From Sulfurovum sp. (GTDB lineage Bacteria; Campylobacterota; Campylobacteria; Campylobacterales; Sulfurovaceae): a DNA stretch of 64,000 nucleotides. Position 1 is the first letter of the stretch; every line of letters starts with the position of its first letter. Positions 55,841-62,847 of this stretch are shown here, piece after piece. Where the stretch lies: NCBI GenBank assembly GCA_024637255.1, contig JAGXFO010000009.1:287432-351431 (forward strand), given 5' to 3'. A program made the position numbers and the translations under genes. Below the pieces are notes generated by a model. It ran no database searches. It saw only the letters and a program-made list of their open reading frames with translations, and had not been told where the DNA came from.

Positions 55841-56275
55841 ATGAAAAAAATATTCTATTGGGCACTTGGCTTTGCCATTGCAATTCAGTTTATTAGGCCT
55901 GATTTTCAAAATACTAAAGTGAATGAGACAATTACTTTAAAAGCAGATGCTCAGGTAATGAGTGTACTGAAAAAATCATGCTATGACTGCCATTCACAAG
56001 AAACAAAATTTCCATGGTATCGCAACATCGCTCCGGTGTCATGGGTTATGGCGGATCATATCAATCAAGGGCGTAAGGCACTTGATTTCTCGAATTGGGG
56101 GAATATTGATCCAAAGATTAAATTGGAACGCTTAGAGCGGGCCAAACAGGTGATTTACAATCATCGGATGCCTAAGTCAGAGTATATTATGATGCATGAA
56201 AATGCCGTATTGACCTCGGAAGAGAAACAGCTGTTAGAACAGTTTTTTGATTCGGAAATACAAACACTTCATTAA
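55841..56275 (+). CDS. Haem-binding domain protein (Haem_bd type)
   Basis: A 144-residue periplasmic or membrane-anchored protein with an N-terminal hydrophobic segment (about 3-17) and one c-type haem motif CYDCHSQETKFPWYRNIAPV (Cys-x2-Cys-His, about 48-52). It is followed by WVMADHINQGRKALDFSNWG, the signature of the Haem_bd family. These proteins are small redox or haem carriers of uncertain role. It lies 11 bases after the cation efflux gene and ends four bases from the convergent ccoS. Confidence 0.85.
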   Translation: MKKIFYWALGFAIAIQFIRPDFQNTKVNETITLKADAQVMSVLKKSCYDCHSQETKFPWYRNIAPVSWVMADHINQGRKALDFSNWGNIDPKIKLERLERAKQVIYNHRMPKSEYIMMHENAVLTSEEKQLLEQFFDSEIQTLH

Positions 56276-56278
56276 TTT

Positions 56279-56497
56279 CTATTCCGGTTTATAGGTTTCT
56301 TTATGTAATGACTCTTTTTTGCGTTGCTGATTAGCCGCATCATTGAGTTCATTTTCATCATCATACTGTACTTGATTCATCATCTTTTTCTCATCATCAA
56401 ACTGACCGTTTTTAATTCCCCACAAAAATGCCGCCAATGCAACCGCACCTAAAAAAAGCGACGCACCCAACATCATTGCTACTACCCAAGAGTCCAT
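56279..56497 (-). CDS. ccoS: cbb3 oxidase assembly protein CcoS
   Basis: Tiny inner-membrane protein (72 residues) needed to mature cbb3-type cytochrome c oxidase. It has one membrane helix (about 5-27) followed by the FLWGIKNGQFDD motif that defines CcoS. The rest of the tail is polar and acidic. It follows ccoI by 14 bases on the minus strand, the usual order. The structural genes ccoNOQP are not in the window. Confidence 0.92.
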   Translation of the reverse strand: MDSWVVAMMLGASLFLGAVALAAFLWGIKNGQFDDEKKMMNQVQYDDENELNDAANQQRKKESLHKETYKPE

Positions 56498-56511
56498 AAT
56501 AACCTACCTTT

Positions 56512-58905
56512 TTATTTATACAGCCATCGCACTCGCATCGAGTTTCCGACAACGAGTAGCGAGCTAAACGACATCGAAATTGCGGCTATCAATGGAATGA
56601 CATACCCCATCATCGCCAGCGGAATCGTGATGGAGTTATAGACCAACGAAATGGCAAGATTTTGCTTAATCAAACCATACGTTTTACGGCTGATAGCAAA
56701 TGCTTCGGCAAGTGAGATCAGCGAATCGTTCATCAGCACCACGTCACTCACCTCTATGGCGATATCGCTCCCATTCCCCATCGCGATAGCAATATCCGAA
56801 GCAGCTAGGGCCAACAAGTCGTTGACCCCATCCCCTGCCATCACGACAATATGCCCCTGCGCATGAGCTGACTCAATAAAGTCCGCTTTACCCTCAGGGG
56901 TGAGATGCGCATAAACCTCAACAATCCCTACTTCCTTGGCTACTCTTAATGCCGCCGCTTCATGATCTCCCGTCAGCATTACCACTCGAAGATTGGCATT
57001 CTTTAGTGCTTCAATCGACGAATACGCTTTCTCTTTCGGAAGATCACGTAACTCATACGTCGCAACCAATTGATTCTCAACCGCATAATACAAAATACTT
57101 TTATCGCTCGTAGAGTCCACTTCAATCCCGAGTTCTTGCATTAACAACGCATTTCCCCCGGCGATCATCATACCTTTATAGCGTCCGATCATTCCGCGAG
57201 CGAGAATCTCACGCGCTTCTTCGATAGTGCCGGATTCAATAGCTTCTTCCGTTCGCTCCAGGTACTCCATCACCCCTCGACTGATCGGATGCTTTGAAGA
57301 AGAGACAAGCGTATGCAAAGCTCCCGTGTCAAAAGGGATATGGATACTCGCATAGACTACTTCAGGTCGCCCTTGGGTGATCGTCCCCGTTTTATCCAGA
57401 ACTACCATAGTCGCTTTTGCCATTGTCTCGATCTGCGCCGCTGATTTAAAGAGTATCCCCCTTTTCGCACCTAGAGCTAGCCCCACCAACGTCGCCACCG
57501 GAGTCGCGAGGGCAAGTGCGCACGGACACGCGATGATAATGACCGAAATCCCTACCATCAGGGAGCGATCAAAACTATGCGGCCAAAAATACCATACCCA
57601 AAAGGTTGCAATCGCTGCGAAGAGAATCGTGGAAGAAAAATGCTGAGAAAGACGGTTTGCCAACTGCTCGATGGAGGGTTTTTGCGCCATCGCATTTTCT
57701 AACAGATTAACAAGATTCGATAGGGTCGAGTGAGCAAAATCTTTGGTCGCACGGTAATGGATTAGAGCGTCAATACTGGTTGTTCCGCTAATAATCTTAC
57801 TCCCCACTCGTTTAAAAATAGGCTCGGATTCTCCTGTGAGATTTGACTCATCAAAACTCCCTTCTCCGCTCATCACCTCACCGTCAATCGCAGAACGCTC
57901 TCCGCTACGAATCACTATGACATCGCCGACTTTTACTTCATTAACATCGACAGAACGGATAGATGAGCCTTCGATTATGCTCACTTCGCGTGGAATATGT
58001 TTGCCGATGATATCGAGGGTATCCGCCGCATTTTTACGGCTAAGGACTTCGAGAAATTTTCCGAAAAGGACAAAAGTGATGATCATCGCCACCGAATCGA
58101 AATAGGCCTCCCCTTTTTCAAATACAGTGATATAGATAGAATAGAGATACGCTAAACTCGAACCTGTAACGACGAGCAGATCCATAGTAACCGCTTTATT
58201 TTTTAATCCATAATAAGCTCCGCGATAAAAAACCCATCCACTGTAGAAAAGTACCGGTGTTGCCAAAAACCACTCAGCAACATTCAAAATAGTCTTGATA
58301 TCTTGTGTAATCCCCGTAAAATATCCCGCATATTGTGCCACGGCAATCCACATCATATTCATTGTTGCGAAGGTCGCTACCGCCATCCGCAAGTAATACT
58401 CTTTTCGTTCTTTATTGGCTCTCACTTCTTGAAGTGACGCATCGTAGGGAAATGCGTTATACCCGATAGCGCGAATCATATCGATAATAGCAGAGAGGTT
58501 CAGGATTTGAGAATTCCATGTAATGCGGGCTTTATTGTTGGTGTAGTTGATGTGCGCTTCAATCACGCCCTCCATCTTATGAAGTGCTTTTTCATTGAGC
58601 CATACACATGCCGCACAATGTATCCCTTCAATAACGAGAGAAACTTGGGCTAGATTTTCTTCGGTTGTTGTTACAAATCGCTCACTAAAAGCAGGAGTAT
58701 CAAAATTAGCACTCGATTCAAACTGCTCGAGGGGAGGAGAGAGGGTCGTATCCCCCATTTTAGAATAAAAGCTCTCCAACCCTTCGTCTTTAAGGAGGTG
58801 AAAAATTCCGCGACATCCGTTACAGCAAAAGCGATACTCCCCATCATGAATCATCACCGAGTCACTAAACTCCAGATGACAGTGATCGCATTTGACTTTA
58901 GACAT
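56512..58905 (-). CDS. ccoI: Copper-transporting P1B ATPase for cbb3 oxidase (CcoI/FixI)
   Basis: Inner-membrane P-type ATPase that exports copper for assembly of the cbb3 oxidase Cu-B site. The N-terminus has a cysteine-rich metal site (CDHC and CCNGC, about 6-35), followed by a heavy-metal domain with GIHCAACVWL (about 94-103). The membrane CPC motif is in IACPCALALATP, the phosphorylated Asp in VLDKTGTITQG, and the hinge in GDGVNDLLALAASD. At 797 residues it matches CcoI/FixI rather than shorter CopA. It overlaps the asparaginase-like gene by eight bases, so it belongs to the trpS-gmhA-gmhB transcript. Confidence 0.92.
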   Translation of the reverse strand: MSKVKCDHCHLEFSDSVMIHDGEYRFCCNGCRGIFHLLKDEGLESFYSKMGDTTLSPPLEQFESSANFDTPAFSERFVTTTEENLAQVSLVIEGIHCAACVWLNEKALHKMEGVIEAHINYTNNKARITWNSQILNLSAIIDMIRAIGYNAFPYDASLQEVRANKERKEYYLRMAVATFATMNMMWIAVAQYAGYFTGITQDIKTILNVAEWFLATPVLFYSGWVFYRGAYYGLKNKAVTMDLLVVTGSSLAYLYSIYITVFEKGEAYFDSVAMIITFVLFGKFLEVLSRKNAADTLDIIGKHIPREVSIIEGSSIRSVDVNEVKVGDVIVIRSGERSAIDGEVMSGEGSFDESNLTGESEPIFKRVGSKIISGTTSIDALIHYRATKDFAHSTLSNLVNLLENAMAQKPSIEQLANRLSQHFSSTILFAAIATFWVWYFWPHSFDRSLMVGISVIIIACPCALALATPVATLVGLALGAKRGILFKSAAQIETMAKATMVVLDKTGTITQGRPEVVYASIHIPFDTGALHTLVSSSKHPISRGVMEYLERTEEAIESGTIEEAREILARGMIGRYKGMMIAGGNALLMQELGIEVDSTSDKSILYYAVENQLVATYELRDLPKEKAYSSIEALKNANLRVVMLTGDHEAAALRVAKEVGIVEVYAHLTPEGKADFIESAHAQGHIVVMAGDGVNDLLALAASDIAIAMGNGSDIAIEVSDVVLMNDSLISLAEAFAISRKTYGLIKQNLAISLVYNSITIPLAMMGYVIPLIAAISMSFSSLLVVGNSMRVRWLYK

Positions 58906-59377
58906 ATTCGAACTTCCCTGCAGACTTATTTTTTTTCACACTATCGTATCGACCCATAACACCTTGCATCACGATATAAACACCATTAGATACATTGTGC
59001 GCGTATCCCATCGTCATAGAGAGATTTGCCGTTGCTTCGGTCGCATCAATACTAAAAGGGATCATCGCCCCCGTAAAAACAATCACTTTCTCCAATGCCA
59101 AACTCGCAACATATTGCGCACTTAGATCCATGGTATCGGTACCATGTACAACGATAATGATTTGCTCATCCGATTGCGCAATTGTTTTTGCCAATATAGA
59201 GCGGTCATGATCATCCATCTCCAAAGAGTCTTTATAAAGTATTCCTTGAAGAGAAATATCCATCACCAATAATGTGAGTATCGCTTCTATCGCATGGTTA
59301 TCCTGTGGAACAAACAGTTCACCTTTTATCGGATCATACCGTTTATTAAACGTACCGCCCGTATTAATGATGAGCAT
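58898..59377 (-). CDS. Single-domain asparaginase-like protein
   Basis: A 159-residue protein equal to the N-terminal half of type I/II asparaginases. It has the first catalytic threonine in INTGGTFNKRYD (about 4-15) and the second in VVHGTDTMDLSA (about 76-87). The C-terminal domain of full asparaginases (about 330 residues in total) is missing. The gene is intact and in-frame, with a one-base overlap at gmhB and an eight-base overlap at ccoI, so it is not debris. Similar standalone proteins are annotated in other epsilonproteobacteria as asparaginase-domain proteins. Whether it hydrolyses asparagine is unknown. Confidence 0.82.
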   Translation of the reverse strand: MLIINTGGTFNKRYDPIKGELFVPQDNHAIEAILTLLVMDISLQGILYKDSLEMDDHDRSILAKTIAQSDEQIIIVVHGTDTMDLSAQYVASLALEKVIVFTGAMIPFSIDATEATANLSMTMGYAHNVSNGVYIVMQGVMGRYDSVKKNKSAGKFEYV

Positions 59378-59880
59378 TAGAGTAACTCCCGTAATGAGTG
59401 AATAATGTGATCGGCTTTTGAATGTGTGGCTTCCATACTGAGGAGAACATTACGCCCCACTCCCGCTTTAAGAGAGGCTTCGATATCCCTCTCATTATCG
59501 CCGATCATCACCGAATGCTCCATATCCAAATCATATGCTCTCTGAGCCTCTAAAAACATCCCTGGTTCGGGCTTTCGGCACTCGCATACGCCATCGATAC
59601 TCTCATGATGAGGACAATGGTAGATATGGGTGATAGTGACTCCAAGTGTTTTAAAATGCTCCACCATCCATTCGCTCAAATGGGCAAAATCCTCTTCGGT
59701 GTAATACCCCCGTGAAATTCCCGATTGATTGGTGATAATGATAATGAGATACCCTTGATCCTGATACGCGCGGCATACCTCGATGATCCCCTCCATAAGT
59801 TCAAACTCTTCGATCTTATGGAGATAGTTTTTTTCGACATTTACAACGCCGTCACGATCAAGAAAAAGAGCTTTAGGCAA
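59377..59880 (-). CDS. gmhB: Heptose-1,7-bisphosphate 7-phosphatase
   Basis: HAD-family phosphatase that removes the 7-phosphate between the two HldE reactions. It has the nucleophile motif LFLDRDGVVNVEKNYLH at the start, ITNQSGISRGYY, and the zinc-binding CPHHESIDGVCECRKPEPG (about 92-110) typical of GmhB, then MIGDNERD. I choose the TTG at 59880 because GGAGG stands five bases before it, which gives 167 residues and starts right before the first motif. An ATG at 59916 would add 12 residues and overlap gmhA by 44 bases. Confidence 0.93.
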   Translation of the reverse strand: MPKALFLDRDGVVNVEKNYLHKIEEFELMEGIIEVCRAYQDQGYLIIIITNQSGISRGYYTEEDFAHLSEWMVEHFKTLGVTITHIYHCPHHESIDGVCECRKPEPGMFLEAQRAYDLDMEHSVMIGDNERDIEASLKAGVGRNVLLSMEATHSKADHIIHSLRELL

Positions 59881-60460
59881 CTCCGCCTCCGAAAAGCTCT
59901 TTTTCGATGATATCACAGAGGATATGCCCTATCAAGATATGGGACTCTTGGATACGCGGGGTTGCGTTTGAGGGGATTATGATCGCGAAATCGGCCATTT
60001 CCGCCATCTTGCCGCCATCACGTCCGACGAGAGCCACGGTTATTACACCCCGATCACGAGCCGACTCAAACGCCGTAATAATATTTTGCGAATTTCCTGA
60101 CGTGGAGATACCGATAAAAAGGTCCCCCTCTTGGGACATCCCTTCAAGTTGACGGGAAAAGACTTTATCGTATCCGTAATCATTTCCGATAGCGGTGAGA
60201 TTAGAGGTATCCGTGGTAAGGGCTAAAGAGGGGATTGAAGGACGATCAAATCCGTAACGCCCGACCAATTCCGCCGCAATGTGCTGTGCATCGGCCGCTG
60301 AACCACCGTTACCGGCAAGAATCGTTTTTTTCCCTTTTCGATATACCTCAACACATGCTTGAGCAACGGTTACGATGGTATCCAAAAGATCCCCATTCTC
60401 TAAAATCGCCTGTTTAGTTGCCGCTGAATCGGCAATTTGTTTGATAATGTAATTTTTCAT
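59873..60460 (-). CDS. gmhA: Phosphoheptose isomerase
   Basis: First enzyme of ADP-heptose synthesis: sedoheptulose-7-phosphate to glycero-manno-heptose-7-phosphate. It is a SIS-fold protein of 195 residues with ILAGNGGSAADAQHIAAELVGRYG (about 46-69) and GISTSGNSQNIITAFESARDRG (about 115-136), both diagnostic of GmhA. The last residues include ESHILIGHILCDIIE with the catalytic His. The start is the ATG at 60458-60460. It overlaps gmhB by eight bases and follows trpS by ten. Confidence 0.96.
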   Translation of the reverse strand: MKNYIIKQIADSAATKQAILENGDLLDTIVTVAQACVEVYRKGKKTILAGNGGSAADAQHIAAELVGRYGFDRPSIPSLALTTDTSNLTAIGNDYGYDKVFSRQLEGMSQEGDLFIGISTSGNSQNIITAFESARDRGVITVALVGRDGGKMAEMADFAIIIPSNATPRIQESHILIGHILCDIIEKELFGGGVA

Positions 60461-60470
60461 CTTTTTTCCT

Positions 60471-61436
60471 TTAATATCGAATTCCGGTAACTGAGCGAAC
60501 TTTGTCGATTATCGGTTGGGCAACCGTACTCGCTTTGTCCGCACCTACTTTGAGAATATCACGTACTTCGTCTTGATGCGCTTCATAATAGGCACGTTTC
60601 TCACGATACGGTCTGAAATATTCCCAAATCACGTCATGCGTATAGAGTTTGAAATGGCCATGCCCCTCACCCCCTTTTGTATACCGTTCCTGAAGTGGCG
60701 AAGGCTCTTCATCATCCAAAAAGAGTTTGGCGATGTTATAGACATTGCACCCCTCAAATTCTTTTGGATCTTCCATCGGTACCGCTTCGGTCACAATCTT
60801 TTTGATGATTTTAGACTGCATTTTCTCTTCGCTGAAAATCGGGATCGTATTTCCGTAGCTTTTGCTCATCTTCTGCCCGTCGATTCCCGGAACGGTGGCT
60901 ACATTCTCATCGACGCGAAATTCTGGAATGGTGAAAATATCGCCGTATTGGTTGTTAAACTTGATCGCGATATCGCGGGCGATCTCAACGTGTTGAATCT
61001 GATCTTTCCCGACCGGAACTACCTCAGAGCCGAACAGTAAAATATCGGCCGCCATCAGAACGGGATAGGAGAAAAGGCTATGATTACTTGCAATCCCTTT
61101 GGCCACTTTGTCCTTGTAACTGTGTGCCCGCTCCAACAATCCCATCGGCGTAAATCCTGAGAGCACCCAGTAGAGTTCCAACACCTCTTTTACATCCGAC
61201 TGTACCCAAAAAGTACTTTTTTCCGGATCCATCCCGAGGGCTAAAAAGTCGGTTGCCGCCTGCATACTCAACTGTGCTAACCGCTCACCCTCACTAATCG
61301 TCGTCATCGCATGATAATTTGCCAAAAATGCAAAGACTTCATGATCTTGCTGTGATTCAATCATCGGTTTGATCGAACCAAAATAATTTCCAATATGTAA
61401 ATCACCAGATGTCTGGATACCTGTTAATACTCTCAA
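60471..61436 (-). CDS. trpS: Tryptophanyl-tRNA synthetase
   Basis: Class I aminoacyl-tRNA synthetase charging tRNA-Trp. It has the HIGH-type motif as HIGNYFGS (about 17-24), QIQHVEIARDIA, and the KMSKS motif as GQKMSKSYGNTI (about 188-199). It is 321 residues, normal for bacterial TrpRS. The start is the ATG at 61434-61436. It heads the minus-strand run trpS-gmhA-gmhB-asparaginase-ccoI-ccoS, in which all the spacings are ten bases or less except before ccoS. Confidence 0.97.
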   Translation of the reverse strand: MRVLTGIQTSGDLHIGNYFGSIKPMIESQQDHEVFAFLANYHAMTTISEGERLAQLSMQAATDFLALGMDPEKSTFWVQSDVKEVLELYWVLSGFTPMGLLERAHSYKDKVAKGIASNHSLFSYPVLMAADILLFGSEVVPVGKDQIQHVEIARDIAIKFNNQYGDIFTIPEFRVDENVATVPGIDGQKMSKSYGNTIPIFSEEKMQSKIIKKIVTEAVPMEDPKEFEGCNVYNIAKLFLDDEEPSPLQERYTKGGEGHGHFKLYTHDVIWEYFRPYREKRAYYEAHQDEVRDILKVGADKASTVAQPIIDKVRSVTGIRY

Positions 61437-61475
61437 AATTATCTCCTTGAATAGTGACTATTTTACCGCAGAGTC

Positions 61476-61511
61476 TCTTAAGCTTCCTCTTAAGAAAAGA
61501 TATGCTATATT
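61476..61511 (+). promoter_or_regulatory. Promoter of hpf with an inverted/direct repeat over the -35 region
   Basis: TGC-TATATT (61503-61511) is an extended -10 element. The octamer CTCTTAAG occurs twice, at 61475-61482 and 61487-61494. The same bases form the inverted repeat TCTTAAG (61476-61482) and CTTAAGA (61489-61495). Position over the -35 region suggests an operator, but no regulator is identified. Confidence 0.4.
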
Positions 61512-61541
61512 TTTTCTTAGTTCAACTAAAAAGGATTCATT

Positions 61542-61880
61542 ATGAATACTCAAATTCGCTCTAAAGATATAAAACTTACCCAACATCTCAACGATCACAT
61601 CGCTACTGCAATTGAAAATTTTAAACGTTTTCACCTTGATATCACTACCGTAAACGTTATGATTTCTAAAGAGAAAAAAGGGGTCGGGGTTGAATTTGAC
61701 ATCCATATTGCCCACGCACAACCCGTTGTTATCTCGGATGTCGATGAAGATCTCGATACGGCTATCGATCTCGCCATTGAACGTGCCAACAAAGCCCTTC
61801 GCCGTCTTCATGATAAAGTAAAAGATCACCACACCTCTTCTATCCGTGACATTGAAGTCATTGAAGAAGTTGTAGAATAA
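61542..61880 (+). CDS. hpf: Ribosome hibernation promoting factor (short HPF/RaiA)
   Basis: Small ribosome-binding protein that silences ribosomes in stationary phase by occupying the decoding centre. It has a double-stranded-RNA-binding-like S30AE fold of 112 residues. The family pattern is IRSKDIKLTQHLNDHI at the start, VGVEFDIHIAHAQPVV, and DLDTAIDLAIERANKALRR. The ATG at 61542 follows AAAAGGA. Long-form C-terminal dimerisation domain is absent, so it is the short type. It is followed five bases later by trxC, so the two are probably co-transcribed. Confidence 0.9.
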   Translation: MNTQIRSKDIKLTQHLNDHIATAIENFKRFHLDITTVNVMISKEKKGVGVEFDIHIAHAQPVVISDVDEDLDTAIDLAIERANKALRRLHDKVKDHHTSSIRDIEVIEEVVE

Positions 61881-61885
61881 TTTCC

Positions 61886-62317
61886 ATGGGTAAAATCAAT
61901 GTCGTCTGCCCCCATTGCGGGGGGGTGAATGCCATTCCACTAAAAGACTCCTATATCAAAGCCGCTTGTGGCCATTGCAAAGCTTCTCTGCTGGATACCA
62001 AACCTCTCTCTGTTAACACGGAATCGTTTGATCGATTGATGCGCAATGACGAGCGGCTCATTATCGCCGATTTTTGGGCGCCGTGGTGCGGACCGTGCCG
62101 AAGCATGGCCCCCTCGTTCGAAGAATCAGCTCGACACTTTCCCCTCAAAGCACAATTCATAAAAATCAATACCGAAGAGCTTCAACAATTAGGTGCCCGT
62201 TTTGGAATCCGCTCTATCCCCACCGTTATCGCCTTTAAAAATAACCGCATCGTCGATCAGTTCAGCGGGGCTTTACCCACACCTCAAATTATCGCTTTTG
62301 TTAAAAAGCACCTATAA
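61886..62317 (+). CDS. trxC: Thioredoxin 2 (TrxC type)
   Basis: Cytoplasmic thioredoxin of 143 residues with an N-terminal zinc-ribbon, CPHCGG and CGHCKA (two Cys-x2-Cys pairs, about 8-31). The thioredoxin domain has FWAPWCGPCRSMAP (about 66-79) and the cis-proline loop RSIPTVIAF. This combination defines TrxC, which is often zinc-regulated and induced by oxidative stress. The ATG at 61886 lies five bases after hpf. The linkage with hpf suggests a stress or stationary-phase transcript. Confidence 0.93.
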   Translation: MGKINVVCPHCGGVNAIPLKDSYIKAACGHCKASLLDTKPLSVNTESFDRLMRNDERLIIADFWAPWCGPCRSMAPSFEESARHFPLKAQFIKINTEELQQLGARFGIRSIPTVIAFKNNRIVDQFSGALPTPQIIAFVKKHL

Positions 62318-62373
62318 CAATTAATCTTTTTTAGATACCCTACCGTTTAATTTTACACAATAGGACACAACAC

Positions 62374-62820
62374 ATGTACAGCTGGATGCTTTGGTTTCAT
62401 ATTATTTCAATGGTGTCGTGGTTTGCGGTACTCTTCTACCTCCCCCGTCTTTTTGTCTATCACGTTGAAAACGGTACCAATCAGGGATTTATCGAAGTCG
62501 TAGAAGTGATGGAGATGAAGATTTATAAATATATCGGTGTCCCTGCATTTTGGGCAACGTTACTCTCTGGGATTGCGTTGATCGTTATGTCTACACAACA
62601 GTATAACGGGGTTAATGTATTTCAGATGGGGGGATGGATGCACGCGAAAATGACCCTAGTCGCCATTTTGATCGGTTACTTTTTCACACTCGGACATTAC
62701 CGCCTCAAGCTCAAAGAAAATACAGCGTATAAAAGCGGAAAGTTTTTTCGTATGTATAATGAAGTACCGACACTCTTACTCATCGGTATTGTTGCGCTCG
62801 TAATCGTTAAACCGTTTTAA
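62374..62820 (+). CDS. hemJ: Protoporphyrinogen IX oxidase HemJ
   Basis: Inner-membrane enzyme of haem synthesis that oxidises protoporphyrinogen IX to protoporphyrin IX. It is a four-helix protein of 148 residues with conserved His in MLWFHIISMVSWFAVLFYLPR (near residue 9) and the WMHAKM segment (about 87-92), and RLKLKENTAYKS near the end, as in HemJ/UPF0093. The ATG at 62374 has no strong ribosome site. It is 57 bases after trxC and convergent with der. hemE is at 18.3 kb; the two are not linked. Confidence 0.9.
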   Translation: MYSWMLWFHIISMVSWFAVLFYLPRLFVYHVENGTNQGFIEVVEVMEMKIYKYIGVPAFWATLLSGIALIVMSTQQYNGVNVFQMGGWMHAKMTLVAILIGYFFTLGHYRLKLKENTAYKSGKFFRMYNEVPTLLLIGIVALVIVKPF

Positions 62821-62847
62821 AAGCAGAAAGCCCGCAGGCTTTTGCTT
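62821..62847. terminator. Bidirectional terminator between hemJ and der
   Basis: AAGCAGAAAGCC (62821-62832) pairs with GGCTTTTGCTT (62837-62847) around loop CGCA, with a single bulged G. Both genes end here, so it can serve each strand. It overlaps the der stop codon. Confidence 0.7.

Noticed and set aside
58898..59377. Asparaginase-like gene as a truncated pseudogene
   Set aside because: The frame is intact, overlaps both neighbours as functional operon genes do, and the protein ends cleanly after the first domain.
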